Shown here: in pieces, positions 34,870-44,337 of the stretch | How positions within the stretch are numbered: the first letter of the stretch is position 1 | How the letters are laid out: every line of letters starts with the position of its first letter | NCBI RefSeq assembly: GCF_000934685.1 | Contig: NZ_JYNQ01000001.1 | Location: 1,848,501-1,912,500 of the forward strand | Source of the DNA: Lacinutrix sp. Hel_I_90 | GTDB taxonomy: Bacteria; Bacteroidota; Bacteroidia; Flavobacteriales; Flavobacteriaceae | Direction of reading: 5' to 3' | DNA: 64,000 nucleotides | Made by a program: the position numbers and the translations under genes | Notes under the pieces: generated by a model | The model's database searches: none | The model's input: only the letters and a program-made list of their open reading frames with translations | Told to the model about the DNA's origin: nothing

Positions 34870-37800
34870 TGAAAAAGAAAAAAAATGTAGATAAGGAGTT
34901 TATCCTATCGTCATGGGCCATAAAGAATAAAACGACCATGTACATGGCAATGGCCCTTATTCTATTCTTAGGCATTTCAGCCTATTTTAGTATGCCGCGT
35001 GAAAGTTTTCCAGAAATTAAGGAAACTAAGATTTATGTTAGTTCTTTATTTCCAGGAAACACTGCTGAAGATATAGAAAAACTCATTACAGACCCTTTAG
35101 AAGACAAGCTAAAAACAGTAAGTAATGTTGTAGAAATCACCTCAACATCACAAGAAGATTATTCCATGGTGATTGTAGAATTTGACGAAAACATCTCTGT
35201 AGAACAAGCGAAACAAAAAGTAAAAGACGAAATAGATTCTGAAACTTCTGGTGAAGACTGGCCTACTTTTAATGGCGCCAAAGTAGAACCTAATGTTTTT
35301 GAATTGAGTATGAGTGAAGAAATACCCATTCTTAACATTAATATTTCTGGTGATTATCCTGTAGCAAAACTCAAAGAATTTGGTGAATATCTTCAGGATG
35401 AAATTGAAGATCTGGATGAAATTAAAAAAGTTGATATTCGGGGAGCACAGGAAAAAGAGGTTGAAATTGCAGTAGACACCTACAAAATGATGGCTTCAAA
35501 AGTTAGTTTTGACGACATTATTGGGGCAGTAGGAAATGGAAACATGACCATGTCTGCAGGTAATTTAAAGACCAGCGGCCAACGACGCACCATTAGAATT
35601 ATTGGTGAAATTGAAAATCCATCTGATTTAAATGACTTCGTTGTAAAAGTTGAAAACAACAATCCCATTTATTTAAAAGATGTGGCTACTGTTACTTTTA
35701 AAGAAAAAGACAGGACCACTTTCGCTCGAGAATTTGGAGATCGTGTGGTCATGTTGGATGTTAAAAAACGTGCCGGCAAAAACATGGTTGCAGCCGCAGA
35801 ACAAATAGAAGTAATTGTAGCTCAAGCTAAAACCGATGTTTTTCCATCAAACTTAAGCGTAACTATCGCTAATGATCAGTCCTCTAAAACTATTGGCCAG
35901 GTTGACGATTTAGTAAATAATATCATTTTTGGAATCATCTTAGTGGTGACGGTTTTAATGTTCTTTTTAGGCTTTAAAAACGCCTTATTTGTTGGTTTTG
36001 CGATTCCAATGTCTATGTTTATGTCTTTAATGATATTAAATTACTTAGGCTATACGATGAACACCATGATTCTATTCGGGTTGATCATGGGGCTCGGTAT
36101 GCTTGTAGATAATGGTATTGTCGTGGTCGAGAACGTGTACCGTTTAATGGAAGACGAAGGGATGTCTCGCATTGAAGCTGCTAAAAAGGGAATTGGAGAA
36201 ATTGCTTTTCCTATTATCATCTCGACAGCAACCACCGTAGCGGCCTTTATTCCCTTGGGGTTATGGCCAGGGGTGATGGGTGAATTCATGGTGTATTTCC
36301 CAATCACATTATCTGTTGTTTTAGGCTCTTCTTTAATCGTGGCTATATTCTTTAATTCGGTATTGGTCTCTCAGTTTATGACCATTGAAGATAAAGAAAT
36401 GCCAATTAATAAAATAATTAGAATTTCTGCTATAATAGGAGGAATAGGCTTAATCATTTTACTGTTTGGAGGAACCTATAGAGCTTTAGGATCAGTCATG
36501 CTCTTTACAGCTATTATGCTTTGGGTATACCGCTTGGTTTTAAGAGGTATGGCCAATCGTTTTCAAAATAAAACTTTGGTCAAACTTGAAAACTGGTATG
36601 AAAAACAAATTTCTGCTGCATTAAAAGGGAAACGACCGGTTATTATCACGATTTTAACTTTTGTTTTGCTTATTGGTGCTTTTATGGCGTTTGGAGGTTC
36701 TGTAGCCACTAACCGTACAAAAATTGAATTCTTCCCAGAGAACAAGCCAAACCAAATTATTGTTTACATCGAATACCCTCAAGGAACAGATATTGATAGA
36801 ACGAATTCCATCACAAAAGAGATAGAAGAGAAGGTGTACAAGATGATAAATGCTCCTGAATACATTCAAGATGGTAAAAACTTACTAGTAGAAAGTGCGG
36901 TTTCTCAAGTGGGTGAAGGCGCTGGAAACCCGCAAACAGATGGTGGTTCTGCTGCCGAAATGCCGCATAAAGGAAAAATTACGGTTTCCATGCGCGAGTA
37001 TAAATATCGGGATGGGGCAGACAGTCAAGAATTACTTAAAAAAATACAAGAATCTCTAGTAGGTATTTATCCTGGTGTTTTAATATCAGTAGAAAAAGAT
37101 GCCAATGGTCCTCCTGCCGGTGCTCCAATTAATATTGAATTGGAAGGTGATGATTATAATACCCTCATCAATACAGCAGAGCTGATGCGTGAATTCATTA
37201 ACTCTAAAAACATTGAGGCCATCGACGAATTAAAAATTGATGTCAATAAAGACAAACCTGCTATGCAGGTGGTTGTCGATCGTGAAAAGGCTGGCGAATT
37301 GGGCGTCAGTTCAGGACAGGTAGGACAACAATTACGTAATTCTATTTTTGGTGCTAAAGCGGGGATTTACAAAGAAGATGGTGAAGATTATGATATCTAC
37401 GTCCGTTTTAACGAAACAAATCGTTACAATACAAGTGCGATATTTAACCAGAAAATAATTTTTAGGGACATGGCGTCTGGTCAAATTAAAGAGATTCCAA
37501 TCTCTACAGTAGCTAAGCAAAAAAACAGTTCTGGCTTTAGTGCGATTAAACATCGGGATACTAAACGTGTGGTCACCGTATATTCTGCACTAGCACCGGG
37601 CTTTACTGATGCTGCAGCTGCAGTTGGACAGATTCGAGAAGAAATGAAAAACTTCAATAATCTTCCTGAGGATATAAATATCGATTATACCGGTCAAATT
37701 GAAGAGCAAAATAAGCAAATGTCCTTTTTAATGGGCGCCTTTTTCACAGGTTTGGGCTTAATTTTCTTAATCTTAATTTTCCAATTTAATTCGGTTTCAA

Positions 37801-38414
37801 AACCAGCCATCATTATGATAGCCATCTTCCTAAGTTTAATAGGCGTGTTTGGCGGTATTGTTATTTCGGGGTCGCCTTTTGTTATTATGATGACCATGAT
37901 GGGTATTATCTCTCTCGCTGGAATCGTAGTAAACAACGGTGTTGTTCTGCTTGACTACACCCAATTATTAATTGATAGAAAAAAGAACGCCTTAGACTTA
38001 GAGGACCATAAGTATTTGAACAAGCAAGATTTATTAGATGCTATTATTCTTGCAGGGAAAGCGCGTTTGCGTCCGGTGTTACTAACAGCCATTACGACCA
38101 TTTTAGGTTTAATCCCCTTAGCTATAGGATTAAATATTGATTTCTTTTCTTTGTTTAGCTCTTTCGATCCTAAAATATATTTTGGTGGTGATAATGTAAT
38201 TTTCTGGGGGCCACTAGCCTGGACTGTAATCTATGGTCTGATCGTGGCAACGTTTTTAACATTAATTGTTGTACCCATATTATTCTATTTATCAATGCGT
38301 TTCAAAATGTGGTTTAGGAGAAAAACGACTTCCGAAGAAATAAATGAGATAGTCGAATATCAAGAACAAACCGAAGCACTAGAAAACAGCACCAGTTTAG
38401 CCTTAGATAAATAG
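34869..38414 (+). CDS. RND-family inner-membrane efflux pump
   Basis: A proton-driven drug or metabolite exporter of 1181 residues, about 130 longer than a typical AcrB-like pump. The extra length is partly an insertion between the two helix bundles (around residues 500-565, with additional hydrophobic segments) and partly a polar C-terminal tail. The proton-relay helix GLGMLVDNGIVVVENVYRLME and its counterpart GIVVNNGVVLLDYTQLL are present. The porter-domain repeats PRESFPEIKETKIYVSSLFPG and FFPENKPNQIIVYIEYPQG mark the two halves. The pump is co-transcribed with its adaptor and TolC partner under TetR control. The substrate is not deducible. A terminator follows at 38432. Confidence 0.94.
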   Translation: MKKKKNVDKEFILSSWAIKNKTTMYMAMALILFLGISAYFSMPRESFPEIKETKIYVSSLFPGNTAEDIEKLITDPLEDKLKTVSNVVEITSTSQEDYSMVIVEFDENISVEQAKQKVKDEIDSETSGEDWPTFNGAKVEPNVFELSMSEEIPILNINISGDYPVAKLKEFGEYLQDEIEDLDEIKKVDIRGAQEKEVEIAVDTYKMMASKVSFDDIIGAVGNGNMTMSAGNLKTSGQRRTIRIIGEIENPSDLNDFVVKVENNNPIYLKDVATVTFKEKDRTTFAREFGDRVVMLDVKKRAGKNMVAAAEQIEVIVAQAKTDVFPSNLSVTIANDQSSKTIGQVDDLVNNIIFGIILVVTVLMFFLGFKNALFVGFAIPMSMFMSLMILNYLGYTMNTMILFGLIMGLGMLVDNGIVVVENVYRLMEDEGMSRIEAAKKGIGEIAFPIIISTATTVAAFIPLGLWPGVMGEFMVYFPITLSVVLGSSLIVAIFFNSVLVSQFMTIEDKEMPINKIIRISAIIGGIGLIILLFGGTYRALGSVMLFTAIMLWVYRLVLRGMANRFQNKTLVKLENWYEKQISAALKGKRPVIITILTFVLLIGAFMAFGGSVATNRTKIEFFPENKPNQIIVYIEYPQGTDIDRTNSITKEIEEKVYKMINAPEYIQDGKNLLVESAVSQVGEGAGNPQTDGGSAAEMPHKGKITVSMREYKYRDGADSQELLKKIQESLVGIYPGVLISVEKDANGPPAGAPINIELEGDDYNTLINTAELMREFINSKNIEAIDELKIDVNKDKPAMQVVVDREKAGELGVSSGQVGQQLRNSIFGAKAGIYKEDGEDYDIYVRFNETNRYNTSAIFNQKIIFRDMASGQIKEIPISTVAKQKNSSGFSAIKHRDTKRVVTVYSALAPGFTDAAAAVGQIREEMKNFNNLPEDINIDYTGQIEEQNKQMSFLMGAFFTGLGLIFLILIFQFNSVSKPAIIMIAIFLSLIGVFGGIVISGSPFVIMMTMMGIISLAGIVVNNGVVLLDYTQLLIDRKKNALDLEDHKYLNKQDLLDAIILAGKARLRPVLLTAITTILGLIPLAIGLNIDFFSLFSSFDPKIYFGGDNVIFWGPLAWTVIYGLIVATFLTLIVVPILFYLSMRFKMWFRRKTTSEEINEIVEYQEQTEALENSTSLALDK

Positions 38415-38431
38415 TCTAAAATGATTTAACA

Positions 38432-38460
38432 AAATCCGAAGTCTTTACTTCGGATTTTTT
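38432..38460 (+). terminator. Intrinsic terminator of the RND efflux operon
   Basis: AAATCCGAAGT (38432-38442) pairs with ACTTCGGATTT (38447-38457) around CTTT, followed by T. Its last T is the first base of the aspS -7 box. Confidence 0.85.
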
Positions 38461-38467
38461 ATTTTTG
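38460..38467 (+). promoter_or_regulatory. -7 promoter box for aspS
   Basis: TATTTTTG, a perfect TAnnTTTG element starting within the U-tract of the preceding terminator, 17 bp before the ATG. Confidence 0.5.
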
Positions 38468-38484
38468 CACTCTAATAAATTATT

Positions 38485-40239
38485 ATGTACAGAAGTCATA
38501 ACTGTGGTGAATTAAATGCATCGCATATCAATACAGAAGTTACCTTATCTGGTTGGGTTCAAAAATCAAGAGACAAAGGATTCATTATTTGGGTAGATTT
38601 ACGAGACCGTTACGGGATTACGCAATTGGTGTTTGATGAAGAACGTACTTCGAAAGAATTACTGGAACGCGCTCAAAAATTAGGTCGTGAATTCGTCATC
38701 CAAGTTAAAGGTAAGGTCGTTGAGCGGGATTCCAAGAACCCAAATCTGCCAACAGGTGCCATTGAGATTTTAGTTTCGGAATTAACTATATTAAACCAAG
38801 CGCTTTTACCTCCGTTTACTATAGAGGATAAAACAGATGGTGGTGAAGATATTCGCATGAAATATCGCTACTTAGATATTAGACGTAATCCTGTAAAAAA
38901 CAACCTGATTTTTAGAGCGAAGGTAACTCAGGAGGTGAGAAACTATTTATCTAATGATGGTTTTATAGAAGTAGAAACACCGTATTTAATAAAATCGACA
39001 CCAGAAGGTGCTCGTGATTTTGTTGTGCCTTCACGTATGAATGCGGGTGAGTTTTACGCGCTGCCACAATCACCACAAACCTTTAAACAACTACTTATGG
39101 TTGGTGGCATGGACAAGTATTTCCAAATCGTAAAGTGTTTTAGAGATGAAGATTTACGTGCAGACAGACAACCCGAATTCACACAAATTGACTGTGAAAT
39201 GGCCTTTGTTGAGCAAGAAGACATTTTAAACGTTTTCGAGGGCTTAACCCGCCACTTACTTAAAGAAGTGAACGGTGTTGAAATTGAAAAATTCCCACGA
39301 CTATTATACGATGACGCCATGCGTTTATACGGAAACGACAAACCAGACATTCGTTTTGGGATGGAATTTGGCGAATTAAATGCGGTAGCACAACACAAAG
39401 ATTTTGGTGTATTTAACAGTGCCGAATTAGTGGTTGGTATTGCTGTTCCTGGAGGAAACACTTATACAAGAAAGGAAATAGACAAATTAATTGATTGGGT
39501 AAAGCGTCCGCAAGTTGGTGCTTTAGGGATGGTTTACGCACGTTGCAATGATGACGGCAGCTTTAAATCTTCAGTAGATAAATTTTACGATCAAGAGGAT
39601 TTGGCAAAATGGGCAGAAACTACCGGTGCAAAACCCGGCGATTTAATCTGTGTGCTTTCAGGAGAGATTAATAAAGTACGAGCACAATTAAGTGCCTTGC
39701 GTATGGAACTGGCAACTCGTTTAGGTTTGCGTGACCCAAAAGTATTTGCCCCTTTATGGGTTATTGATTTTCCTTTATTGGAGCTAGATGAAGAAACGGG
39801 GCATTATCATGCCATGCATCACCCTTTTACCTCACCAAAACCAGGCCAAATTGAATTATTAGACACAAACCCAGGTGACGTAAAAGCGAATGCTTATGAT
39901 TTGGTTTTGAATGGCAATGAAATTGGTGGCGGATCAATACGTATTCACGATAAAGCCACCCAAGCCATTATGCTAAAGCATTTAGGATTCTCTGATGCAG
40001 AGGCAAAAGCACAGTTTGGTTTCCTTATGGATGCTTTTGAATACGGCGCGCCTCCTCATGGTGGCTTAGCCTTTGGATTAGATAGATTGGTTGCCATTCT
40101 TGGCGGACAAGAAACCATTCGTGATTTTATTGCCTTCCCAAAAAACAATTCAGGTCGGGATGTGATGATTGATGCACCTGCACCAATTGACGATGAACAA
40201 TTAAAAGAATTAAGTTTAAAACTAAACTTAAAATCATAA
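38485..40239 (+). CDS. aspS: Aspartyl-tRNA synthetase
   Basis: Class IIb synthetase charging tRNA-Asp, 584 residues, the usual bacterial length. It has an N-terminal OB-fold domain (about residues 15-105, [25 protein letters not shown]). The catalytic core has motif 2 in [18 protein letters not shown] and motif 3 in [15 protein letters not shown]. The bacterial GAD-type insertion lies between them (about 285-420). The start at 38485 follows the -7 box by only 17 bp. A strong terminator follows the stop. Confidence 0.97.
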   Translation: MYRSHNCGELNASHINTEVTLSGWVQKSRDKGFIIWVDLRDRYGITQLVFDEERTSKELLERAQKLGREFVIQVKGKVVERDSKNPNLPTGAIEILVSELTILNQALLPPFTIEDKTDGGEDIRMKYRYLDIRRNPVKNNLIFRAKVTQEVRNYLSNDGFIEVETPYLIKSTPEGARDFVVPSRMNAGEFYALPQSPQTFKQLLMVGGMDKYFQIVKCFRDEDLRADRQPEFTQIDCEMAFVEQEDILNVFEGLTRHLLKEVNGVEIEKFPRLLYDDAMRLYGNDKPDIRFGMEFGELNAVAQHKDFGVFNSAELVVGIAVPGGNTYTRKEIDKLIDWVKRPQVGALGMVYARCNDDGSFKSSVDKFYDQEDLAKWAETTGAKPGDLICVLSGEINKVRAQLSALRMELATRLGLRDPKVFAPLWVIDFPLLELDEETGHYHAMHHPFTSPKPGQIELLDTNPGDVKANAYDLVLNGNEIGGGSIRIHDKATQAIMLKHLGFSDAEAKAQFGFLMDAFEYGAPPHGGLAFGLDRLVAILGGQETIRDFIAFPKNNSGRDVMIDAPAPIDDEQLKELSLKLNLKS

Positions 40240-40243
40240 TTTA

Positions 40244-40270
40244 AAAATCCTGCTTCACGCAGGATTTTTT
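40244..40270 (+). terminator. Intrinsic terminator of aspS
   Basis: AAAATCCTGC pairs with GCAGGATTTT around TTCAC, followed by T. Its right part recurs at 41642-41666. Confidence 0.85.
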
Positions 40271-40274
40271 GTTA
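40250..40274 (+). repeat. 25-bp direct repeat, left copy
   Basis: The sequence beginning CTGCTTCACGCAGG and ending TTTTGTTA is identical to 41642-41666. The two copies bracket the two-gene cassette 40285-41614. Confidence 0.8.
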
Positions 40275-40284
40275 GTTTAGAAAA

Positions 40285-40839
40285 ATGAAAGTAAAAAAGA
40301 TTTTCAAAATAATAGGAGGCATCTTAGGTGTTCTCTTGCTTATAGTTGGGTTTTTAGTCGCCTATCTGTATTATATGATGCATTATAGTTTATTACCTAA
40401 TGAAGGTGAATTCGAACATGATGCCCATTATATAAATCCGGAGACTTCTATTTTAAATGAAAACTTTAAGGTTTGTAATGAAAACAATATTTATCAGTAT
40501 TACAATCAATCACAAACCCTACCTTATTTCAATGGAAAAAATGGCTTTAGAGACTATATAAATAAAGCGTACAAGAATAGAAATTATTCAGATTCTGGAT
40601 ATTTCAACATTCGCTTTATTATTAATTGTGAAGGACAAGCGGGACGGTTTACTATACATGAAAACAACCTCGATCTCGAGCCTCAATCTTTTAATTCAGA
40701 TTTAAAAAAACAACTTACTAATTTAACTACAAATGTTAAGCAATGGCTTCCCGTGTATCTCTACAACAAAAAGAGAGATGCCTACATGTACATTTCATAC
40801 CGCATAGAAAATGGAGAGATTACTGAAATTATCCCTTAG
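40285..40839 (+). CDS. Single-pass membrane protein of unknown function
   Basis: A 184-residue protein with one N-terminal membrane helix (about residues 8-33, IIGGILGVLLLIVGFLVAYLYYM) and a periplasmic domain. The stretch GYFNIRFIINCEGQAGRF followed by LTTNVKQWLPVYLYNKKRDAYMYISYRI faintly recalls the C-terminal domain of TonB-type energy transducers, but no proline-rich linker is present, so this is only a hint. The last 29 bp overlap the next gene, indicating coupled expression. The pair lies between two copies of a 25-bp terminator-derived repeat. Confidence 0.75.
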   Translation: MKVKKIFKIIGGILGVLLLIVGFLVAYLYYMMHYSLLPNEGEFEHDAHYINPETSILNENFKVCNENNIYQYYNQSQTLPYFNGKNGFRDYINKAYKNRNYSDSGYFNIRFIINCEGQAGRFTIHENNLDLEPQSFNSDLKKQLTNLTTNVKQWLPVYLYNKKRDAYMYISYRIENGEITEIIP

Positions 40840-41614
40840 TATTGCTTGCCTTTTATTACTCTTCTCTTGTAGTACAAAAAGAGAGAAAGCCGAAGCAATT
40901 TACAAAAGAGCGATTCAATACCCACAAGGCTCAAGGATGAGCATTAATGGGATAAAAAGAGCCACAGAAGTGGACTCTACTTATGAGCAAGCCGTTTACG
41001 AATTGTCTGTCGCATACTTAAAACGAGGGCTCCCACACGAATGGCTTCCACAATACAATAAAGCTGTTAAATTAGATGCTGCTACTCGAATTCCTTGGCG
41101 TGGCTACCTATATTTGTGGTTTTATAGAGATTACAGAAAAGCTATTGCAGATTTTGACGCTTCAGATACACTCACTCCAGATTTTATTGATGCACCACAA
41201 GGCCATAGTGTAGATTATTGGCGAGGAGTCGCCTATTTAGGATTGAAAGATTATAAAAAATCTAATGCCTATTTTGAAAAACATATCGCCAAAGAGATTA
41301 AAGATTTCGGAGAAGATTATGTAGATGTTACTGCTTTCTTATATAATGGAATTTCTTATTTTGAAGCAGGAAACTATGAAAAAGCCTTAGCCAATTTTGA
41401 CAAACAGTTAGCGTATTCCCGCAACCTGAGTGCAGATGCTAAATATTATAAAGCACAAATATTTAAAGCCCAAAACCTTTTAAAACTATCAAAAACAACT
41501 ATAAATCAATCTATTGCAGATTATAATTTAGGTTATAATAATAAACGGCCCTATGTAGAAACCTTACGCCAAATATATCCAGAAGATTTAGAGGAGTTCA
41601 AAAAAACATTATAA
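40811..41614 (+). CDS. TPR-repeat lipoprotein
   Basis: A 267-residue predicted lipoprotein. The signal (MERLLKLSLSIACLLLLFSC) puts the lipidated residue at Cys20. TPR-like pairs follow: AEAIYKRAIQYPQGS, YEQAVYELSVAYLKRG, YKKSNAYFEKHIAKEI and YEKALANFDKQLAYSRN. It should be attached to a membrane facing the periplasm and act as a scaffold. The start overlaps the end of the preceding membrane-protein gene by 29 bp. Its target is unknown. Confidence 0.85.
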   Translation: MERLLKLSLSIACLLLLFSCSTKREKAEAIYKRAIQYPQGSRMSINGIKRATEVDSTYEQAVYELSVAYLKRGLPHEWLPQYNKAVKLDAATRIPWRGYLYLWFYRDYRKAIADFDASDTLTPDFIDAPQGHSVDYWRGVAYLGLKDYKKSNAYFEKHIAKEIKDFGEDYVDVTAFLYNGISYFEAGNYEKALANFDKQLAYSRNLSADAKYYKAQIFKAQNLLKLSKTTINQSIADYNLGYNNKRPYVETLRQIYPEDLEEFKKTL

Positions 41615-41641
41615 TTACCACCCACAATTGAACAAATAACT

Positions 41642-41666
41642 CTGCTTCACGCAGGATTTTTTGTTA
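41642..41666 (+). repeat. 25-bp direct repeat, right copy
   Basis: Identical to 40250-40274 but missing the left arm of the terminator stem, so only a short CTGC/GCAG hairpin with a T run remains. It precedes the ClC gene by 21 bp. Confidence 0.8.
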
Positions 41667-41687
41667 CTTTTAGTCTAGACTAAACTT

Positions 41688-43466
41688 ATGCCAAAAAAAT
41701 CACCTTTTAGACGCTTTTTAATCTGGAGATACAAACATCTTTCAGAAAAAAACTTTGTTTTTATTTTAAGTGCACTTGTAGGCTTATTAGCTGGTTTAAT
41801 TGCTGTTACATTAAAGAACCTCACCTTTACAATAGAATCTTTATTATCAAAGAGTATTGCGTTCTCAAACAATCAACTCTATTTCATTTTACCTGTTATT
41901 GGCTTATTATTAGTCTACTTATTTGTTAAATATGTTTCAAAAAAACCCTTAGAACATGCTATTCCTTCTGTACTCTATTCTTTAGCAAAAAAAAGTGGCA
42001 TTCTCCAACGCAGTAAAATATATTTCCCTTTAATAGCTGCGCCCCTAACGGTAGGTTTTGGTGGTTCGGTAGGATTATTAGGACCCGCTATTTCATCAGG
42101 CGCTGCCCTGAGTTCAAATCTGGGTAAGCTTTTTCACATCAATAGAAAAACAAGAACACTATTAATTGGTTGTGCTGCTGCAGGGGCAATTTCTTCTATA
42201 TTTAAATCGCCTATTGCAGCAATCATTTTTGCAGTAGAAGTTTTTAGTCTGGATTTAACTTTTGTTTCACTACTGCCCTTACTTATTGCTTCGGTATCTT
42301 CAGTAATTACTTCTTATTTCTTTTTAGGAGACGATTTACTTTTCAATTTTAACTTTTCAGATAAATTTGAACTAAAAGACATTCTCTTTTATGCCGTTTT
42401 GGGCATTGGTACTGGTCTGGCTTCTATCTATTTCACAAAAATGTACTTCTTCATTCTGAAATTTTTCGAACGATTTAAATCCGCTTTTCAGCGATTAATC
42501 ATTGGTGGGTTAACCATTGGTGTCATGCTCTATTTTATTCCGCCTTTGTATGGTGAAGGTTTTGGTTTTATTAATAATTTATTGGCTGGAAATCATTTAC
42601 AGGCTTTAGGCAAAACGCCTTTTGATGCGTTTAATGATAATATTTGGGTCGTAATCGCATTGTTATTTGGCATCACTGTTTTTAAGGCAGTAGCCATGAC
42701 AACAACTTTTGCAGCCGGTGGTGTGGGTGGTATATTTATTCCAACACTAGTTATGGGAAGTGCCTTGGGTAATGTGGTCGCTAAAGTAATTAACAATATT
42801 GGTTTAGGTTTTAATGTTTCAGAAACTAATTTTACACTTATTGGTATGGCTGGATTGATTGCAGGCGTGCTTCATGCGCCTTTAACCGCTATTTTCTTAA
42901 TTGCTGAAATTACTGGCGGTTATGAATTATTTATTCCTTTAATGATCGCTGTTGGTATCTCTTTCAGCGTTAAAAAAAGCGCGATTGATTATACAATATA
43001 TACCAGAGAATTAGCAGAAAAAGGGCAGCTACTAACCCATAACAAAGACCAAAGCGTATTAACATTAATGACGCTTGATGGCATCATTGAGACCAATTTT
43101 ATAGTCTTAGAACCGACAATGACCTTGGGCCAAATGCTTCATGAAGGTGTTGCCAAATCTGCTAGAAACTTATTTCCTGTGGTTAATAAAAAACAGCAAC
43201 TTGTTGGCATCATTTTATTAGATGACATACGTGACATTATGTTTGATCGTGCCTTATACGATGCGACTTTAGTTCAAGATATTATGCACAACCCACCAGA
43301 CAAAATTTATTACAAAAAAGATTCGATGCAAAAAGTAATGCAGAAATTTCAAGATTCTGCTGCCTGGAATCTACCTGTAATAGACAATGGAAAGTATGCA
43401 GGTTTTGTTTCAAAATCTAAATTATTGACAGCGTATCGCAGAGAATTAATTAATGTAAGCTCTTAG
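41688..43466 (+). CDS. ClC-family chloride channel/transporter with CBS domains, lacking the gating glutamate
   Basis: A 592-residue ClC-type membrane protein (about residues 20-430) with two C-terminal CBS domains (about 455-585), which usually bind adenine nucleotides. The ion-pathway motif that is normally GxEGP reads GGSVGLLGPAIS, so Leu131 replaces the gating glutamate. The second motif, AMTTTFAAGGVGGIFIPTL, is intact. After SPIAAIIFAVEVF, the position of the internal proton glutamate of exchangers is valine, as in channel-type members. It may therefore be an uncoupled channel and not a proton exchanger. Ion selectivity cannot be told. Confidence 0.9.
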   Translation: MPKKSPFRRFLIWRYKHLSEKNFVFILSALVGLLAGLIAVTLKNLTFTIESLLSKSIAFSNNQLYFILPVIGLLLVYLFVKYVSKKPLEHAIPSVLYSLAKKSGILQRSKIYFPLIAAPLTVGFGGSVGLLGPAISSGAALSSNLGKLFHINRKTRTLLIGCAAAGAISSIFKSPIAAIIFAVEVFSLDLTFVSLLPLLIASVSSVITSYFFLGDDLLFNFNFSDKFELKDILFYAVLGIGTGLASIYFTKMYFFILKFFERFKSAFQRLIIGGLTIGVMLYFIPPLYGEGFGFINNLLAGNHLQALGKTPFDAFNDNIWVVIALLFGITVFKAVAMTTTFAAGGVGGIFIPTLVMGSALGNVVAKVINNIGLGFNVSETNFTLIGMAGLIAGVLHAPLTAIFLIAEITGGYELFIPLMIAVGISFSVKKSAIDYTIYTRELAEKGQLLTHNKDQSVLTLMTLDGIIETNFIVLEPTMTLGQMLHEGVAKSARNLFPVVNKKQQLVGIILLDDIRDIMFDRALYDATLVQDIMHNPPDKIYYKKDSMQKVMQKFQDSAAWNLPVIDNGKYAGFVSKSKLLTAYRRELINVSS

Positions 43467-43577
43467 CTTAAAAATTGCTTAATTTTGTAATAGGACCGAT
43501 CGATTGTAAAGGCTTCAAAAGCCTTGGTAAAATTAATCCTTTGAGATTTTTTATATAAAAATTAATACAATTTAAAA

Positions 43578-43817
43578 ATGAAATATATTATTTGGTTTTT
43601 CTTTATTGCTTCAGTAGCCTCGGTTATATGCGGTTATATTTTAGATGTTCCTTACACTCAAAAACTCATTGGATTTGGTGTTTTAAGTTTCTTTTTTATT
43701 GTCATACCTTTATTCACCTATCACAGATGGAAAGGTAGAGATATTAAAGAATACATGTTAACCAAGGAAAAAATTGAAGACATGCGTAAAAAAGAAGGTG
43801 ATAAACGAAAGTTATAA
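43578..43817 (+). CDS. Small two-helix membrane protein
   Basis: A 79-residue protein with two membrane helices (about residues 2-20 and 30-50) and a charged cytoplasmic tail (KEKIEDMRKKEGDKRKL). No family is recognised. It starts 111 bp after the ClC gene, with a small hairpin (AAGGCTT/AAGCCTT at 43509-43525) lacking a T-run in between. It converges on tadA with a 3-bp gap between stops. The coding call rests on the length, a sensible start and the coherent membrane-plus-charged-tail pattern. Confidence 0.7.
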   Translation: MKYIIWFFFIASVASVICGYILDVPYTQKLIGFGVLSFFFIVIPLFTYHRWKGRDIKEYMLTKEKIEDMRKKEGDKRKL

Positions 43818-43820
43818 GGG

Positions 43821-44270
43821 TCAATTCAAATTGCGTTTTTCTATAAAGAAACGCTTTAATAATTTTGAAGCTTCTTCTTCTAAAACGCCACCTTTTAGCT
43901 TTGTTTTAGGGTGCAACTTCGTATTTAGATTAATGCAACCACGTTCTTTATCTCTTGCAGCATATACAATTTTTGAAATCTGACTCCAATACAAGGCGCC
44001 TGCGCACATTTGGCAAGGCTCTAATGTAACGTATAAGGTACAATTATGAAGATATTTTCCACCTAAAAAATTGGCTGCAGCTGTTATAGCCTGCATTTCA
44101 GCATGTGCTGTGACATCATTTAACAGTTCTGTTAAATTATGTGCTCGCGCAATAATACGGTCTTCAATAACGATAACAGCACCCACTGGAATCTCTCCTT
44201 TTTCATATGCAGCCTCAGCTTCCTGAAGTGCTTTTTGCATAAAATAATTATCGTCGTATACGTTTATCAT
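43821..44270 (-). CDS. tadA: tRNA-adenosine deaminase-type nucleoside deaminase
   Basis: A 149-residue zinc-dependent deaminase of the cytidine-deaminase fold. Zinc ligands and the catalytic glutamate appear in HAEMQAIT and in TLEPCQMCAGAL (PCxxC). The length and the AGALYWSQISKIVYAARD segment fit TadA, which converts A34 to inosine in tRNA-Arg. A guanine or other nucleoside deaminase of the same fold is an alternative. No other deaminase is in the window. It lies downstream of the M36 protease gene on the same strand, separated from it by a terminator. Confidence 0.85.
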   Translation of the reverse strand: MINVYDDNYFMQKALQEAEAAYEKGEIPVGAVIVIEDRIIARAHNLTELLNDVTAHAEMQAITAAANFLGGKYLHNCTLYVTLEPCQMCAGALYWSQISKIVYAARDKERGCINLNTKLHPKTKLKGGVLEEEASKLLKRFFIEKRNLN

Positions 44271-44281
44271 ATCCTATAAAA

Positions 44282-44310
44282 ATAAAAAAAACAGCTAATT
44301 AAATAGCTGT
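44282..44310 (-). terminator. Intrinsic terminator of the M36 protease gene
   Basis: ACAGCTA (44291-44297) pairs with TAGCTGT (44304-44310), with T-rich runs on both strands. On the minus strand it stands between the protease and tadA. Confidence 0.65.
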
Positions 44311-44337
44311 CTTTTTTTTATTTATTTTAAATGACTC

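Noticed and set aside
43509-43525. Terminator between the ClC gene and the 79-residue membrane protein
   Set aside because: The AAGGCTT/AAGCCTT hairpin is short and has no T-run after it.
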